DNA of 64,000 nucleotides, taken from assembly GCA_002118135.1 (NCBI GenBank), contig BDIU01000058.1, positions 221,835-285,834 of the forward strand. Reading direction: 5' to 3'. Position numbers and translations under genes: made by a program. Positions 23,147 through 37,000 of this stretch are shown here, piece after piece. How positions within the stretch are numbered: position 1 is the first letter of the stretch; every line of letters starts with the position of its first letter. Source of the stretch: Trebouxia sp. TZW2008. Lineage: Eukaryota; Chlorophyta; Trebouxiophyceae; Trebouxiales; Trebouxiaceae. The notes under the pieces were generated by a model, which saw nothing but the letters and a program-made list of their open reading frames with translations, had not been told where the DNA came from and made no database searches.

Positions 23147-24557
23147 GTTGTTGCAAGCTTGGGCAGCTCTTGGCGTGCTTTTGACACTTCAAATGACGTG
23201 TGCGCGGCACACGACAAGTCTGGATACCTGCGAGTTGCCAGCAGCGCCCAGACCAGACGTTGGTGTGCCGCTACGTTGACTCTGCAAACCTGCTGCAAGG
23301 AAGACATTCTGAGTGTATTACGAGGCGACGTCAAGGTCCAGCGTTGAGCTTCTCATTTCCTACTTCACCTGATGACTTGAAGTTTCCGCCATTGCCTGAC
23401 CTTGACTTGATGAGAGGCGCACCAGTAAGTGAGGCAAGAACTGACATGACACAGAACTACCAGGGATCCTAGCAGGACCCAGCGTTTTCTGCCGGGCCTC
23501 AGCGTGTCAAATGCATGTCTGTCAACCTGTGACCATGCTGCATTTCACTATTGAATTGCAGCAACCGCTGCGCATTGTCGCAAAGAGTGATCACTCGCAA
23601 CTTCTCGGCGATCCAAATTTCCTCCTGCTGGTGGTTAGTAATGCCATTATGCATGAGCCTGCCGCTTACTGCCACACATCTGTCCTGCTCACAAGGGGGT
23701 TCATCATGTGTATCGGCATGTATGGCCAGCACCAGAGGGTGTTTGTGCTGTAAGTCTCACTGTCAGACGTTGCACTTACCATCACTGTCACAGGCTCTGT
23801 CACAGTGTGTGGCTGTCAGGAGAGACAGCTCCTTCACTTTGACCTTATGTGTTCAACGTTTTGTGCAAAACAATTTGGAAACAAGTGCCTCCTGGTGTAT
23901 GCTGCTGAGTACTTAAGTATGCATAAGATGAATGACGTCATCATGATGCGCGCAGTCATTTTCACAATCATTATGGCAGCGCAATGGTGTACATGTGTGC
24001 AATCAGCCCTTGACTGTACATAGCATGCTTGGCACTGCAAGGATGATCAAAACAATCATAGTAGTTGAGAGCAAGACAGCGTCATTTGTACACATAAAAT
24101 GAACCTGAGAATCCAATTGAAGCTGTTCTATCTCCTGACTGCAGATAAGACAGCATGAACTCTCTAGACCAACTATGCTTGTCGCCAAGCTTTGTCTGTT
24201 GCACCATAGTATACCCCGCATCAATAGCAAGGCCAGTGTTATTGGGCTTGAAGGCCAAGCTATGTCATTGCGGCACTCATCGTTTGTGGGCAAGCACCAG
24301 CACAAGTGTCAATGAACACAGAGCTGATAAGGGTTTGTTGGTCAGAATCTGATCAAGACAGTACTGCTAACCACTTAGTAATAGAAACACTGTGTACTAC
24401 ACTGCTGGAATATCTACCTTGGTTATTGCAGCTCAAGCAAAACAAAGTCCCATAAGCACGTCCTACTAACAACCCAAAACTCCTGCCTGATAGCGCTGAT
24501 GCTTGCCAAGTGTCAGTATGCCAAAATGCAAAACCGTCTAGTCAACATGTCAGGGCG
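23147..24557. other. Intergenic gap; 5' flank of coiled-coil gene and 3' flank of glycosyltransferase 2
   Basis: Both flanking genes run leftward. About 23150-23350 is somewhat CpG-rich and contains CACTTCAAATGACG, fitting a promoter for the coiled-coil gene. Several ORFs of 60-120 codons in 23500-24350 have no domain and overlap on both strands; I do not call them. Confidence 0.4.
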
Positions 24558-26042
24558 TCAGTGTTGTTGCTCACAAAATATGCTGCGCTCAAATGTCTGT
24601 GCCACCACAGGGCAATGGTTTGACATGATGTGGTGAAAAACAGAGTGTGGTGGTATACAAGCTGTCTTCCAGACATTGTGGTAGGCATGTATAGCCAAGA
24701 TCTCTGGATTTTCCACCAGCAGGTGGTATGACTCATCAGGTTCTGAGCTTAGCACAGGCACAATCTCGTCCCAGTCAAAGGGCGCCAACCGCTGTATTGG
24801 CAAGATCTTCAGCTTGTGACAGTCAAACAACCCAGCTGGAGAATCACACAACAGCCGCTTGTAGAGGCTTGACACTAGTCTTGGTCCGTTGAAGCCCCAA
24901 ATGGATCCTGCAAGGCAATGCAGAAATTTGACTCTTGCACGTCGCATGTGTTGCAGCACTGCAGCGGACTTCTACCACTACAAGAACTGGCTCACCACGG
25001 CTGCGCTCAAGTGGCATGCAAGCAGCATGCCATAGCAACAAAACGGCTGTGTGTACATCAGCCGTACACATGACAAAGGTTCAGCCCATGATTGCAATGT
25101 CATGGCACATGGCTTGATGCAAGTATAAACAGACAGAAGCAGGACTACATAAATAGTCCAGAATGACATATGCTTGTCATTGAACTGCATCATGAACTGC
25201 GTGTGCTAACATGGGATTTGTACAAGCTCTGTGCATCAGTAAGGCAGGCATGTACACAGCTGCACTGGAGTGCAATATACGTGCTGACCTTGATACTCCA
25301 CAACAAAGGTCTCCATCAGCTTGTGCAAGAAGGGGTCCTTCTTGGGGAAAGACAGGTACGCATTGTTGAGAAAGAAGCCGTTCCCGCAGTCTTCTTCCTT
25401 GCACTGCTTAGAGATGGCGGCCAACTCAGGGTCAAACAGCTCCTGATGCAAAGGAATGATGTCCAGATCCAAGTAAGTCCCTCCAGACTTGTACAAAGCT
25501 GCCAACCTTAAGGCGTTGGCAATGTTCTGTTGGCGAAATCTGGATGCTGCAAGCTCTGGCGAATCAAGCCATTTCCTGAGAGGCGTGCCATCAAGGCACT
25601 TTGGGATTGAGACAACTTTGGCGGGGTTTGGCAGCTCAGAAGGCCAGTTTGCACCGAAGTCTTCCATGTTGTCTGTGACCACTGTCACACTGTCATTGCC
25701 CGTCTTGTTCATGGCGCTTTCAATGGCGCACAACAGCCAAGGACTCTTGGCGCTGCTGCCAAATAGGTCAGTGAAGATGACTCTGGAGTCAAAGGCGCAG
25801 TCTTGATTTGGAGTTGCCTCCTGTGTGTGTCTGGAGTGGCTGTGAACAACAGCATGGTGTTCGCCTTGTGCATGCAAGGGCTGCATGGTGCTCATGAGCA
25901 CTGCAATGCTTGCAAGGTGCTGCAATGACCATCCTGCAAGACCAGAAACCACTTTGACTCGTGTTTTGCTTGGGTAGGCTAGACCAAGGTGACAGCTTCT
26001 GCCAGCTGCCAGACACGCTTTGCAAGAAGAGCAAAATAGCAA
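24558..26042 (-). CDS. GT32/A4GALT-like glycosyltransferase, copy 2
   Basis: Exons 25289-26042 and 24558-24907 join in phase (CAAG|GTCAGC donor, TTGCAG acceptor) into 367 residues. The intron position and the 350-nt length of exon 2 match copy 1 exactly. Residues about 31-55 are hydrophobic and could anchor the protein in the Golgi membrane. The family core shows FRQQNIANALRLAALYKSGG and the DXD motif YLDLDII (D192-D194); exon 2 has WGFNGPRLVSSLYKRLL and AIHAYHNVWK. Four cysteine-containing blocks (CAF, CAIES, CLDG, CKEEDCG) are shared with copy 1. The start at 26042 is the first in-frame ATG; a later start after the TTGCAG near 25935 is possible. Sugar specificity is unknown. Confidence 0.82.
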
Positions 26043-26887
26043 ACTTCGAAGTCAAAATCTGCAGACAGCTCATTTGCAGCCGAACTGTCCAGGTCAGGGC
26101 GGGGTCGTACCTTTCCTGTGCAGCTGCATTGGCCGCCCAGGTGCAGTTGTCCGACACAGCACCGCTGACAGTAGTACGGTGACCTAGCGCTCAGTGGTGA
26201 TCCAGAACTTTGGACACAGCTGGCGACATCGGCCCTCAAGCAGAGACTCGCTATGCGCGTGATCGTTCGGGAGTGTCCAAAGACCTGTACTCGCCTGGTG
26301 CATGCAATCTGTAATCTGCCTGGCGTCTGTTTAAGCATGCATGCAGTGCTGACGATACGCAGCTGGCGCTGCGGTGGAAGACACCTTGCGATGATGGAAC
26401 GTGTCTAGACAACTGCAAGCAAACGCGTGGGTGCCGCCGTGGGTTGACGTGATCAGACCTCCTACGCCGCTCCGTCATTTCCAATGCGGTGTTGCCTAAG
26501 CAAGTCAAACATGTCTCGGATTGTTCAAAATTTTGGCTTTGTCGCGCGCCCCTTCACCCTCTTCTTCGCTGTGCTGATGTTGCACGCATGTAGAGCATGC
26601 AGACAAGAGCTGTGATCAACGCTGCGGCAACGCGCTGTTGGGGCGCTGACCACGTGCACAAAAGTGGGAAGTCAGACGCACGTCTGCGAGTGTCTGTGAA
26701 GCATCTGCGCGTGGTCGCCCGGTAGTCACGGCCGATCAATCAGCCATCGCAACTGATTGCAAGAGCCTCGATGCAGTAGTAGACCTGGCTACCTCACGGG
26801 CAGCATTTTGCAATCTGCTCATTGACTGGTATCTGTACAATAGCGGCAAACATTGGTGCCAGTCCAGCACGCTAGGACGACCCGTTT
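26043..26887. promoter_or_regulatory. CpG-rich bidirectional promoter region
   Basis: An 845-bp gap between the divergent glycosyltransferase 2 and EDEM3 genes, with high local CpG content and no repeat of the intron type. TTCAAAATTTTGGC lies at about 26524-26537 beside CGCGCGCC, resembling the TTCAAAAT/CGCGC pair at 3214 and 13344. No TATA box stands out. Confidence 0.5.
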
Positions 26888-29800
26888 ATGGTGCAAGCGT
26901 GCAGTTTTCTGACCCTTGCCAACCCGCGCGTTTTACTTTTGCTAGCCTGCATCTGGGTCAGCTCATGCCACTGCAGTGTGACAGCCACAGACAAAGCAGA
27001 AAAGCGCTTTTTCCAGGTTCGAGTACAGTCAGTACACCAGTCCAGTCACGACACAGTCCTGATCAGCTTTGTCAGTCCAGTGTGATAATCAATGCAGGGT
27101 GCCTGGCACACTAGGTCTGGTGAGGTGTCCCCCAAAGAAAGGCATGCCCTGAGGTGATACACCTGTGTAGAAGTCGCCAATGTGTTTGCACTAGGTGTAT
27201 GGCCTGCACTGTTTGCTGCATGTTTGCATAGGCGCTGCTCATTTCCAACACTGAACATATCTGAGGGACTGAATCAAGCATCGCATCAATGCACTTTGCA
27301 TGACCCGCAGGGAAGAGGCAGAGCAGATGTTCCTGTTTGGCTACGAACAGTACTTGGCGCACGCTTTCCCTAAGGTAGACAGTCAGCTTGTTGAGCCCTC
27401 TGCAAGCACACCATTTCTGGCACCTTTGCCTAACAGATGTCATACTGCATGGTCCTTGTGAGGCTTGGATTCAATGAAATGTCTGCAGACACAAGGGAAA
27501 CTCACTGGATGTTGTACGTGCTTGCTCTGGCCTGACAAAGCTGTGCCGAGATTTTGATTCATCTTCTATCAACTCTCGACGTTTGCATTGCCCTTGTCCT
27601 GGCGCTATGTTGACAACATTACCACACCAAGGAGTTGAAATGCTTTGCTGCGACTGCATACTTGTGGAACAGCTCAGCAAAACTCACCACTGCCTGTTGT
27701 GCGTTTCAGGATGAGCTGCGACCCATCAGTTGCAGGGGACATAACAGTCAGGGAGGCATGGCACTGACACTGTTAGACTCTCTTGACTCCCTTCTGGTGA
27801 GCTCTGCTCCTTGCAGCCTTCATCAGCACACAGCATCAAGGGCATATGTAACCTCTTTAGACACAGAATCCAAACTTGACCATCCAGATGATGAATACGC
27901 ATGCCGTGTGCACTAAGTACTGGATGTCCAAACTTCACAAAGCGGCTTGTTAATATGTCTGCTGCGTGACGCCTCAATTGGTTTAGACAGCTTGACCTTG
28001 CACACATGTCTGCAGGTGTTCAATCAGCCTGGAAAGCTGCAGAAAGCTGTGCAGTGGCTTGAGCATAACCTTAGCTTTGCCATGGATGAGCGTGTACATG
28101 TGTTTGAAGTCACCATACGGGCGCTAGGTATGTATAACGCCCTTCCTGCACAATGTACTGCTCGCTATGATCAGGCACACAACATGCTCCACACAAATGC
28201 TTGCAGCAGCCCATGCATGCTATTGTGCAGCAAGCATGAACCTGTCTAAACAGACCACAGGGCTGTCTGCAGAGCATCTGTAAGGTCACAAGACTATGCA
28301 CAGCTCTGCAAGGCTATACTACAGTGACTTCTCTGTGTAAAATCTGCTCTGGTCTCCAAAAGGACTGTCCTTACGTCAAGTTGTCCCTAATGAGAGGTGC
28401 CATTGCAGTCAAAACCCAGTGATTGGTTCCAGGTCGCATTGTCCGTGCATACAGCGTGTCCTTACATTGAGTGTCCTTACAACGAGAAGGTGTACGCATC
28501 AGCCAATCTTTGCAGTGAGAAAGGCTGCTTTCACTGCGCCAGCGTGGAAACAAAGCTACATCTGTGACACTGTAACTGTGACCATCACCATGCCGCAGGT
28601 GGGCTGCTGTCAAGTCACATGCTGCTAAAGCGCATGCCATCAGCAATGCCAGACTATAACGGCTGTCTGTTGCGGATGGCTACGGACTTGGGGGACCGGC
28701 TGCTGCCTGCCTTTGATACGGCGTCAGGCATACCTCTCAGTTGGGTGAACCTGCAAAGGGTAAGACACGGTGCGTTCCTGCTTGCTGATCCCACCTGCAT
28801 CAAAGCATTTCAGGCATCCCTTTCAGTTCAGGGAATCTGCAGGGGGCAGGTCATGATGCGTTTCTGCTTGCTGACTGCATCTGCATTGCACTGTCACAGT
28901 TTCATGCAAACATAACAGCAGACACTAGCAGGCTTTGAGTGGCTGATTCATTTTGGCTGATGCGACAGCATTGTCCTGCTGCTCATGTGATTGCTTCAAG
29001 ATCCAACTTCAGCCATGCAATGACTGAAAGATCATGTATGCACATGACAAAGGAAGTGTCTGCAAGGTCCAAATGCCCTTGTTGTGTGTATCATGAGCTT
29101 GTACTGAAGCCTCAGCCCGGCTTGGCAGATTTTTGGCATGCATTACTGCCAGCTACTGCGCTTTGCAGCTGCTGCAAGTATGGGTGATGACAGTGTAGGG
29201 CATTGACCCTAATGAGACGCGTTTCACATGCACAGCTTGCGCGGGCACACTGCTGCTGGAGATGGGTACCTTGTCTCGGTTGACTGGCAACGCTGAGTAT
29301 GAACAGAAGTGCAAGCATGCCGTCAAGAAGGTCTTTGGTGAGCAACACATCTCCTTGCAACAACTTGCTTCGATGGCATAAACTCACAAATCTTGATCAC
29401 ACCTTGCTTTTATGGCGCTGGATTGGACACAGCTTGTGTGTACACCTTGCTGCTGGACATGGGAACCTTGTCCAGGCTGACTGGCAACCCTGTGTATGAG
29501 CAGAAGTGCAAGCACACGGTGAAGAGTGTCTTCGGTGAGTGAAACATACCCTTGCAACAGCTTGCTTACCATGCATTAACACCTTGTCCCAATGAACTGG
29601 CAACGCTGTGTCTGAGCAGAAGTGCAAGCACGCCGTCAAGAAAGTCTTCAATGAGCGCCCACCCTTGCAACAGCTTGTTTACCATCCTGTCCTGACTGAT
29701 TGGCAATGCGGTCTATGAGCAGGAGTGCAAGCATGCCGCCAGGAAAGTCTCTGGTCAGCAACACGCATTCAACAGCTTCGCTGATGCATGGTGCAAAAAG

Positions 29801-32800
29801 AATTGGAGGCGGGGGGGCGTGGGGGGAAGTGTTGATAGCAGCAGCAGCAGCAGCACTAGCACTACAACTCAGCCTGGTTATAGCATGCAAAGACTTTGAG
29901 CCTTGATTACATGTGCGCAAACACAATTTGGTGCACTGGGGAGAAAGCTGTGCAAATGATATCCTAGCAGGACAGGGAGTGCTATGCAGTTGCAACTGCA
30001 ATAGACACATGCTGCATGTGTGCAGCTGTAGCATGCACATTCAAGCATGCACACTGTATTATGCACAGCTGGTGACGTCGAATTGCATGCCGCCAAAGTT
30101 GCTGGAATGAAGTGGACTCCTGTGCTGTATAGAAATGCGGAGCCCTGTGACTGGTCTGCTGGGGAACACCTTCCATGCCGACACCAATGATTGGGTGCGT
30201 AAGGACTCTGGCATTGGGGCTGGCATTGACTCATTCTACGAGTATATGCTCAAGGTGAACACTATCCCATGGACCTATGAGTGCAAGCATGTCAAGCAAG
30301 CTGCACAGTCCACATGACGCGGCCGCTGCATATTGTACAAATCAAGGTGCTGCTGGATATTGTACAAATAAGGTGCTGATCTTTAAAATCAAGGTGCTGA
30401 TCTTTCATGAGATCTGCGATGGCACCAAAGATTGCTTTAGCAACAGGTCAGACTGAGCAGCTGTGTACTACGTCGATGTATGTCCCGAGCAAAGCTGTTA
30501 TACTTTGTGTGACTGTGCTTTGCAGGCATACTTGATTTTTGGAGAGGACGACTACTTGGACATGTTTGTCAAGCTGTACAGCTCAGCAATGCATGGTCTG
30601 GCCCTAAGGCTGCTCCCAACAGCCCCAGCTGGTGCTCTGCCTCCTCCCCCTTGGTTAGCTGATGCTGACATGAACACGGGACAACTGGCTCATCCTTGGA
30701 TATCCTCTCTGTCTGCCTTCTGGCCTGGACTCCAAGCTCTTGCTGGTCAGCGCTCCTCTCCTTCTTTTTGATTTCTTTTTCCTCTCCTTTCGTCTATGTC
30801 TTCCTGTTTTGCTTCTCTCCTGTTTTCACTTTGCTTGCTGTCCTGATGCTGACATGAACACCAGCCAGTTGGCCCATCCTTGGATCTCTCCCGTATCTGC
30901 TTTCTGGCCTAGACTCCAAGCCCTTGCTGGTCAGTACCCTGCCTCTTTCCTCTGAAGCCTCTTGCCTACTTCCCTGTTGCTCTTCTCCTGATGCTGGCAT
31001 GAACACCAATCAGTTGGTTTTGCCTGGATATCCTCTCTGTCTACCTTCTCCCCTGGACTCCAATCCCTTTCTGGTAAGTGCTCCTCCTCTTCTTCTTCCT
31101 CTTCCTCTTCCTCTTGTCCCTCCCTCCTGCTGCTGCTGCTGCTGCTGCTGGCCCTTGATCATCCTTCTATTGTCTCTGTATTTTTACCTCCTTGTTCTGC
31201 CCAGCGCCTTGTGATTGCATCCTGACATGAAAGCTTTCTACCTGGAACCATGCATACAGCTGGTTGCATTCATAGGCTGGCTCATTGAGACATGGTTGTT
31301 GTGTTGTGCAGGGCAGTTTGAGGATGCTGAGAGGATGCTGTTTGCCTTCAGGCATGTGTGGAGCCAGTTTCAGGGGCTGCCAGAGCTGTTTGACATGGCT
31401 GCCAAAGAAAGACATCCCCTGCAGAAGGTGCAGCAGTCCTCATCGTGACAATATTGCATAACACAGAACCTGCTTGCAACAGGGACGTGTACGCATATAC
31501 TTCTGCTGCAGTGCCCTGCTTCAGCATCTTGTACAATGTGCTGTCTGCCAATGCCCATGCTTTGTGGCTTATGTTGGTATCATTCGATGTCCCTTACCTT
31601 GAGCAAGCTAATGCTGCTGATTTTTAGAGCTATCCTTGAGCCTCATGTTTGCAAATTCTGTGACACTGCTTCAGTTGACGCCACTCTTGGCAAGTCATGG
31701 TGCTGGTCTGCAGCGTAACCAGACACCGTCACTGCTGTTGCTGTAGTGCCGCTGCTATAGCAGGATATCCTTTGAGCCCTTTCTTGCTGTTACTGTGGCA
31801 TTGCTGAGTGCACTCTTTGATGCCAACAGAAGTGCTGTTGCTGTGCAGGGGTACCCTTTGAGGCCTGAGCTGATGGAGAGCACCTACATGCTGCATGCTG
31901 CCACCCACAACTCGTCATTGTTGGAAGTAAGTGGCAAACTTGACAGCTTGCATGATATAGCATGCTGTTCATGGCATGACATTGCACAGCAAAGCATGGC
32001 ACAGCACAGCACAGCATACCACACCATACCACACCACACCACACCACAGCACACCACAGCACAGCATGGCATGTTATGATGTCTTGTGTCACAGCATGAC
32101 TTGGCATGTCAAAACATGGCATGTGACAGCACAGCACAACCGCACAGCGCAGCACAGCACAGCGCAGGGCAATGTGTCTTTGCACTTGACTGCTTTCAGC
32201 TCCATATCTGTCTTTGGTCCATTGCAGTTTCTGTGCCTATTGATCCTTGGTGCATCCTAAAGTTCACTCACTGCCACCTGATAGTATGCACATGTTTGCG
32301 AAATCATGGAGTTGACAATAGGCAGCAATGACAATAGGCAGCAAGTTCAGACGACATGTTCACACTGTATCTTGACTCTACTCTAGGTCTCAGGATTGGG
32401 CTAAAGGCCTGTTGAAACAGCTTGTGTGCTCCTGTATGTCGTCTGTCTATGCTGCTGATGGCTAAAAGCTACTACTCTGACCTTCAGGACTAGCCCAGCT
32501 TGCATGTGTGGCAGACCGCTGGGCTTGTACTGACGGTCAGAGCTGTTGCATGGGCCACCATCAACACTGACAAGGAACAAGAGCAGTACATCTCTGTATG
32601 TATTGTGCACAATCAATTCTGGCTGTTGAACCCATTCTGGCATGTCAAATTGTGGTGTTCAGGCTTAAAAGCAGATACAGTCTAAACACAGCCCCGTGTC
32701 CCCTGTCTGTGCTATTGTTGGCCCTCAAGCGTCCAATCTGCACGGCTAGCCCAGCCTGCACGTGTTGCAGAGCATTGCAAACGTGTCGGCGGTCAAAGCT

Positions 32801-33982
32801 GTTGTGTTGGCCATTGCAGGCATTGGCAAACTCAGCTTCCTGTTCCCATTGTATCTTGACTGCGTGTCTGCCTTGGAGGTAGGCCTCAGTTATACTGAAG
32901 TCACCCTTTGCGCGCTCTTTCATGTCTTTTTTCTGTGCTGTTGCTGGCCCAAAGCGTGAAGTCTGGCCTTCAGCACACCTCCAGCTTGCAGGCATGGCAG
33001 ATCCTGTGCTTGTGTTGGCGGTCAGAGCTGTTGCATCGGCCACCATAAGCACTGGCAAGGAAACAAGAGCAGTACATCTCTGTATGTTTTGTGCACAATC
33101 AATTGCTGTTAGACCCATTCTGGCATTTTAGAATGTGGTGCTCAGGCTTGAATCCAGATACAGTCTAAACACAGACCCTTTGTGTCACCTGTCTGTGCCT
33201 TTGTTGGCCCTCGAGCATCTACTCTGACCTTCAGCACAAGGCCCAGCTTGCATGCGTGGCAGATCGCTGTGCTTGTGTTTGCGGTCAGAGCTGTTGCATT
33301 GGCCACCGTAGGCACTGGCAAGGAAACAACGAAAGTGGCACATTCATCGCTCTTATGCACAATCGGCACACTGCTTGTTTAAGCCAATTCTGACATTTTA
33401 GGTTTCACAAGCATTCCTTTGCAGTGAAAGAAGCCTTTGACTGCTACCATAACCTACCAACAGTGAGCCTGTGAAGCAACTAAGCATTGGTTGAAGCTGG
33501 CTCGAAGCGCCACCCGGGGGTCGCAACCGACAATGTGGCATGAAAGCATCTCCTTGACTGCTTCTACGCACATAGGCTTGCTTTATGGCGCCTCAAAGCA
33601 TAGACTTGTTCTTCTCTTTTCTGCCCTTTCCAATTCCACCTACTTTCAGAGTGTCCAGAGGAATCAACCCTTGTGGCTGCAGGTTGGCCGTATGCTTCAG
33701 ACAACGCTTGTTGAGGGAAACAAGCAGAAGTGCGGCTATGCAGCAGTTGCAGACATTGCTACAGGTACGTGGCAGATCAAGTGACAGTGAAATTCAAAGT
33801 GCGGCACAAGTTGCATGGGTCTTGCTCGTGCGTACATCTGCTCATAAAGCGTCAGCATTGCAACGCTCAAGACAAGCCTGCCTGGCGAGATAAGACTTGT
33901 GCCACACATACCTAGCAGTATATGCTGGAATATGTTATTGTTATTGTTATTGTTGTTGTCATCATCATCATTATTGTTGTTG

Positions 33983-34028
<46 letters not shown>

Positions 34029-37000
34029 ATCTGCTCTCCTGATGATGCCACAACCCTTGTTTTCCATTCCATTCTGCCAAAAGAGACCAGATGTCAAATA
34101 TTCCGTGACTCTGCATAAGACCCAAATGCAGATCCCACTGTCAGAAGCAGTTGTGCTGGCAGTGCCACAACCCTTGTTTTCCATTGCATTCTGTCAAAAG
34201 CTGCCAAATGTCAAATATTCTGTGACTCTCAGATGCAGATACCACTATCAAAAGCAGTTGTGCTGACAGTTCAAGACTAGTCAGCAAGCAGTTGAACTGT
34301 TGATGTCATACCCAACAGGACTTAGCAGCTGTAGCATTTCCGCACAGACTTTGAAGGCACCACACAAGATTGTGCACAGCTTAAATTCTCAGCATGAGCT
34401 ATGCAGGCGACAGGAGTTGGTCCTCATACACTTAGCACCTCTGCTGGAGTCTGTAAGTCGTTGGCATCATCATCGTTATCATGATCGTCATCATGTTTTT
34501 TGATGTGGCATTTAGTCTATCTGCAGGCAAGCTAGAGAACAGCATGGAAAGCTTTGTTTTAAGTGAAACTGCCAAATATCTCTTTCTGATGTTTGCCAAC
34601 ACCATAGACCTGCCGAATCATAAGGTTTTTTCCACAGAAGGCCATCTGTTGCTAACACTCAATTTGTGTGGCATAAGTCTCTGACCTCAACAGGGACATC
34701 ATGACAACACCTTGGCAAGCGTGCAAGACAGGCGTAGAAATACAGCAGGGTTGAGCGTATCTCATGCCCTGTTTAGGTGGACTTGAGGACAGCACCGAGA
34801 GCGTCTTTCCAAGTGACACTACCAAGTACCTTTTCCTGCTGTTTGGCAACACCACAGACCTGCCCAACCATTACATCTTGATCACTGAAGGCCAACCTGT
34901 TGTTGATGGCCAAATTATGAGGCACATGTCCCAAACTTCAACAGTGGCGTCATTATTGCCTTGTGGCACACACGCAAGATGAGCATGGGAACACAAGACA
35001 CAGTATGGTCCATGTGATGTGCAGGTGAACTAGAGGATAGCATGGAGAGCTTCTTCTTGAGTGAAACTACCAAGTATCTCTTTCTACTATTTGCCAACAC
35101 CACAGACCTGCCCAACCATTACGTTTTCACCACAGAAGGCCACCTCTTGCCACCGTTTCTTGTACAAGATCAGCCATCAGCACTCTCCACAGCCTCACAG
35201 GCACAGCAAGCAGTTTGCGATGCAGCTGCAGCTTCAGCTTCTAATGCAGCTTCTGAAACAGCTTCGACTGCAGCTTCAGCTTCTGGAGCAGCTTCTACAG
35301 CTTCAGCTTCTGAAGCAACCTTACCTAGAGCTTCAGCTTCTGGAGCAGCTTCTCCTACAGCTTCAGCTTGTGGAGCAGCTTCAGTTTCTGAAACAGCTCC
35401 AACTGCAGCTTCAGCTTCTGAAACAGCTTCAACCGCAGCTTCAGCTTCTGAAACATGCTCAACTGCGGCTTCAGCTTCTGGAGCAACTTCTGTGGCGCCT
35501 TTGCGGTCTCGCTTCGACACATTTCTGCGCAGATGGTTGCCAGGTCACGGCTGGAAGATTGTTCCAGAGAAGGTTGTAAACAAGCCATCAGCATCGCCTG
35601 GACACACCAGATTCAATGCTGCTGCCTGGGAAGTTGCTGCTGCCAAGTGTGAGCAGCTGTGTGGAGATGTTTCAGACGAGCAATTAGCATTGAGGCGGCA
35701 AGAGCTGCAAGTTGCATTGCCTATGGTACCAATTGAAGCAGGAGATGCTGTACTGCTCAGGTAGCTCCCAAACCAGATGCTTACACAGCATGATCTACAA
35801 GCTGATTTGAGCCATTCCTGGAGCATGCACGGATTACATGCATAGAGATCATTTCTGCAGGATGTATTGCCATTTGTGCCAATCCAATACATATACAGAT
35901 CTGCTCAGTCTGCTTTCAACCCAAGCCCTTGCAAGACTTGTGTTGCTTTCCGATTCATGCTGTTTTAACAATGCTGTGGTGCTAGTCATCAATTTGACAT
36001 GTGCATGCAGGAAGTATGCATGCATGTCTGCACATCAGCAGTACCATGAAGGATCTGCAGCAGTGCCATTTAGAGTGTCTGACAAACAATCCGCTGACAG
36101 CGGCAGTACTAGCATGTTGCACAGGTTGCTTCGGCGTGCGTCCTATTCAGGAATGCTGACAGTGATGCCTGGCTTGCAGGACAATGCATTGCGTCTTTGC
36201 ACGTCAGCAGTTCAATGGAGTATGTGCGGCAGTACCAGCTTGTTGCACACATGCCTGTGACCCCCAAGATGCTGACAAGCCATGCTGCTACCCTTCAGTC
36301 AGAATGATCGACAGACACACTGCCAATCACCTTTATGCTTGCATGCAGGAAGCACAGATGCATGGCATGTCTGCATGTCAGCAGTGCAGTGGAGGATGCG
36401 TGGCAGTATCAGCTTGTTGCACACATCCCCGTAACCCCCCAACATCTTATTCAGTACGTTTGGCATGAAACCGGACAAATGTCGATCACCTTTATACTGG
36501 CATGCAGGATGCGCAGATGCGTAGCTTGTCTGCATGTCAGCAGTGCATTGGAGGATGTGCGGCAGTACCAGTCAAGGCGCAACACCACAGCAGAAGCAGA
36601 GGAAAACCCCACTGTTGCAGATGCAAATGCTGGTGATGATGGCATGACTTGCCCAGTTGACAGTGTGGGAACACAAGGAGCCCTGGCGCAGAGGCAATTG
36701 CTGTGTCTTCTTGAGGTGATTCTCAACCATTTGGATGACAAAATGCAAATCAAGTGCAAAATGTGTAGGCCAAGACACTCACAGCAAAAACAAGGTTGAT
36801 TCCTCTTACTGTTGCATATTGTCATCAGGCTTCCCAGATGCAGGTTCCGATTTTCAACTACCTAAAACATCATCAGTCATCCCATGCGGCATCTGCTGCA
36901 GCAACGCTGTGGACTCAATTGGCGTCTCGCTTGTCCACAGTGTTGATGTGCAGTAGTATGAGCATTATAACGCTTCAGAAGACTGTGGAACAGAGGTCAA

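Noticed and set aside
33736..34266. Long ORFs of poly-Asn, poly-Ile and poly-Tyr
   Set aside because: They are frames through an ATT microsatellite in an intron.
35170..35520. Minus-strand E/A-rich ORF of 116 codons
   Set aside because: Shadow of the A/S-rich coding repeats of EDEM3 on the plus strand.
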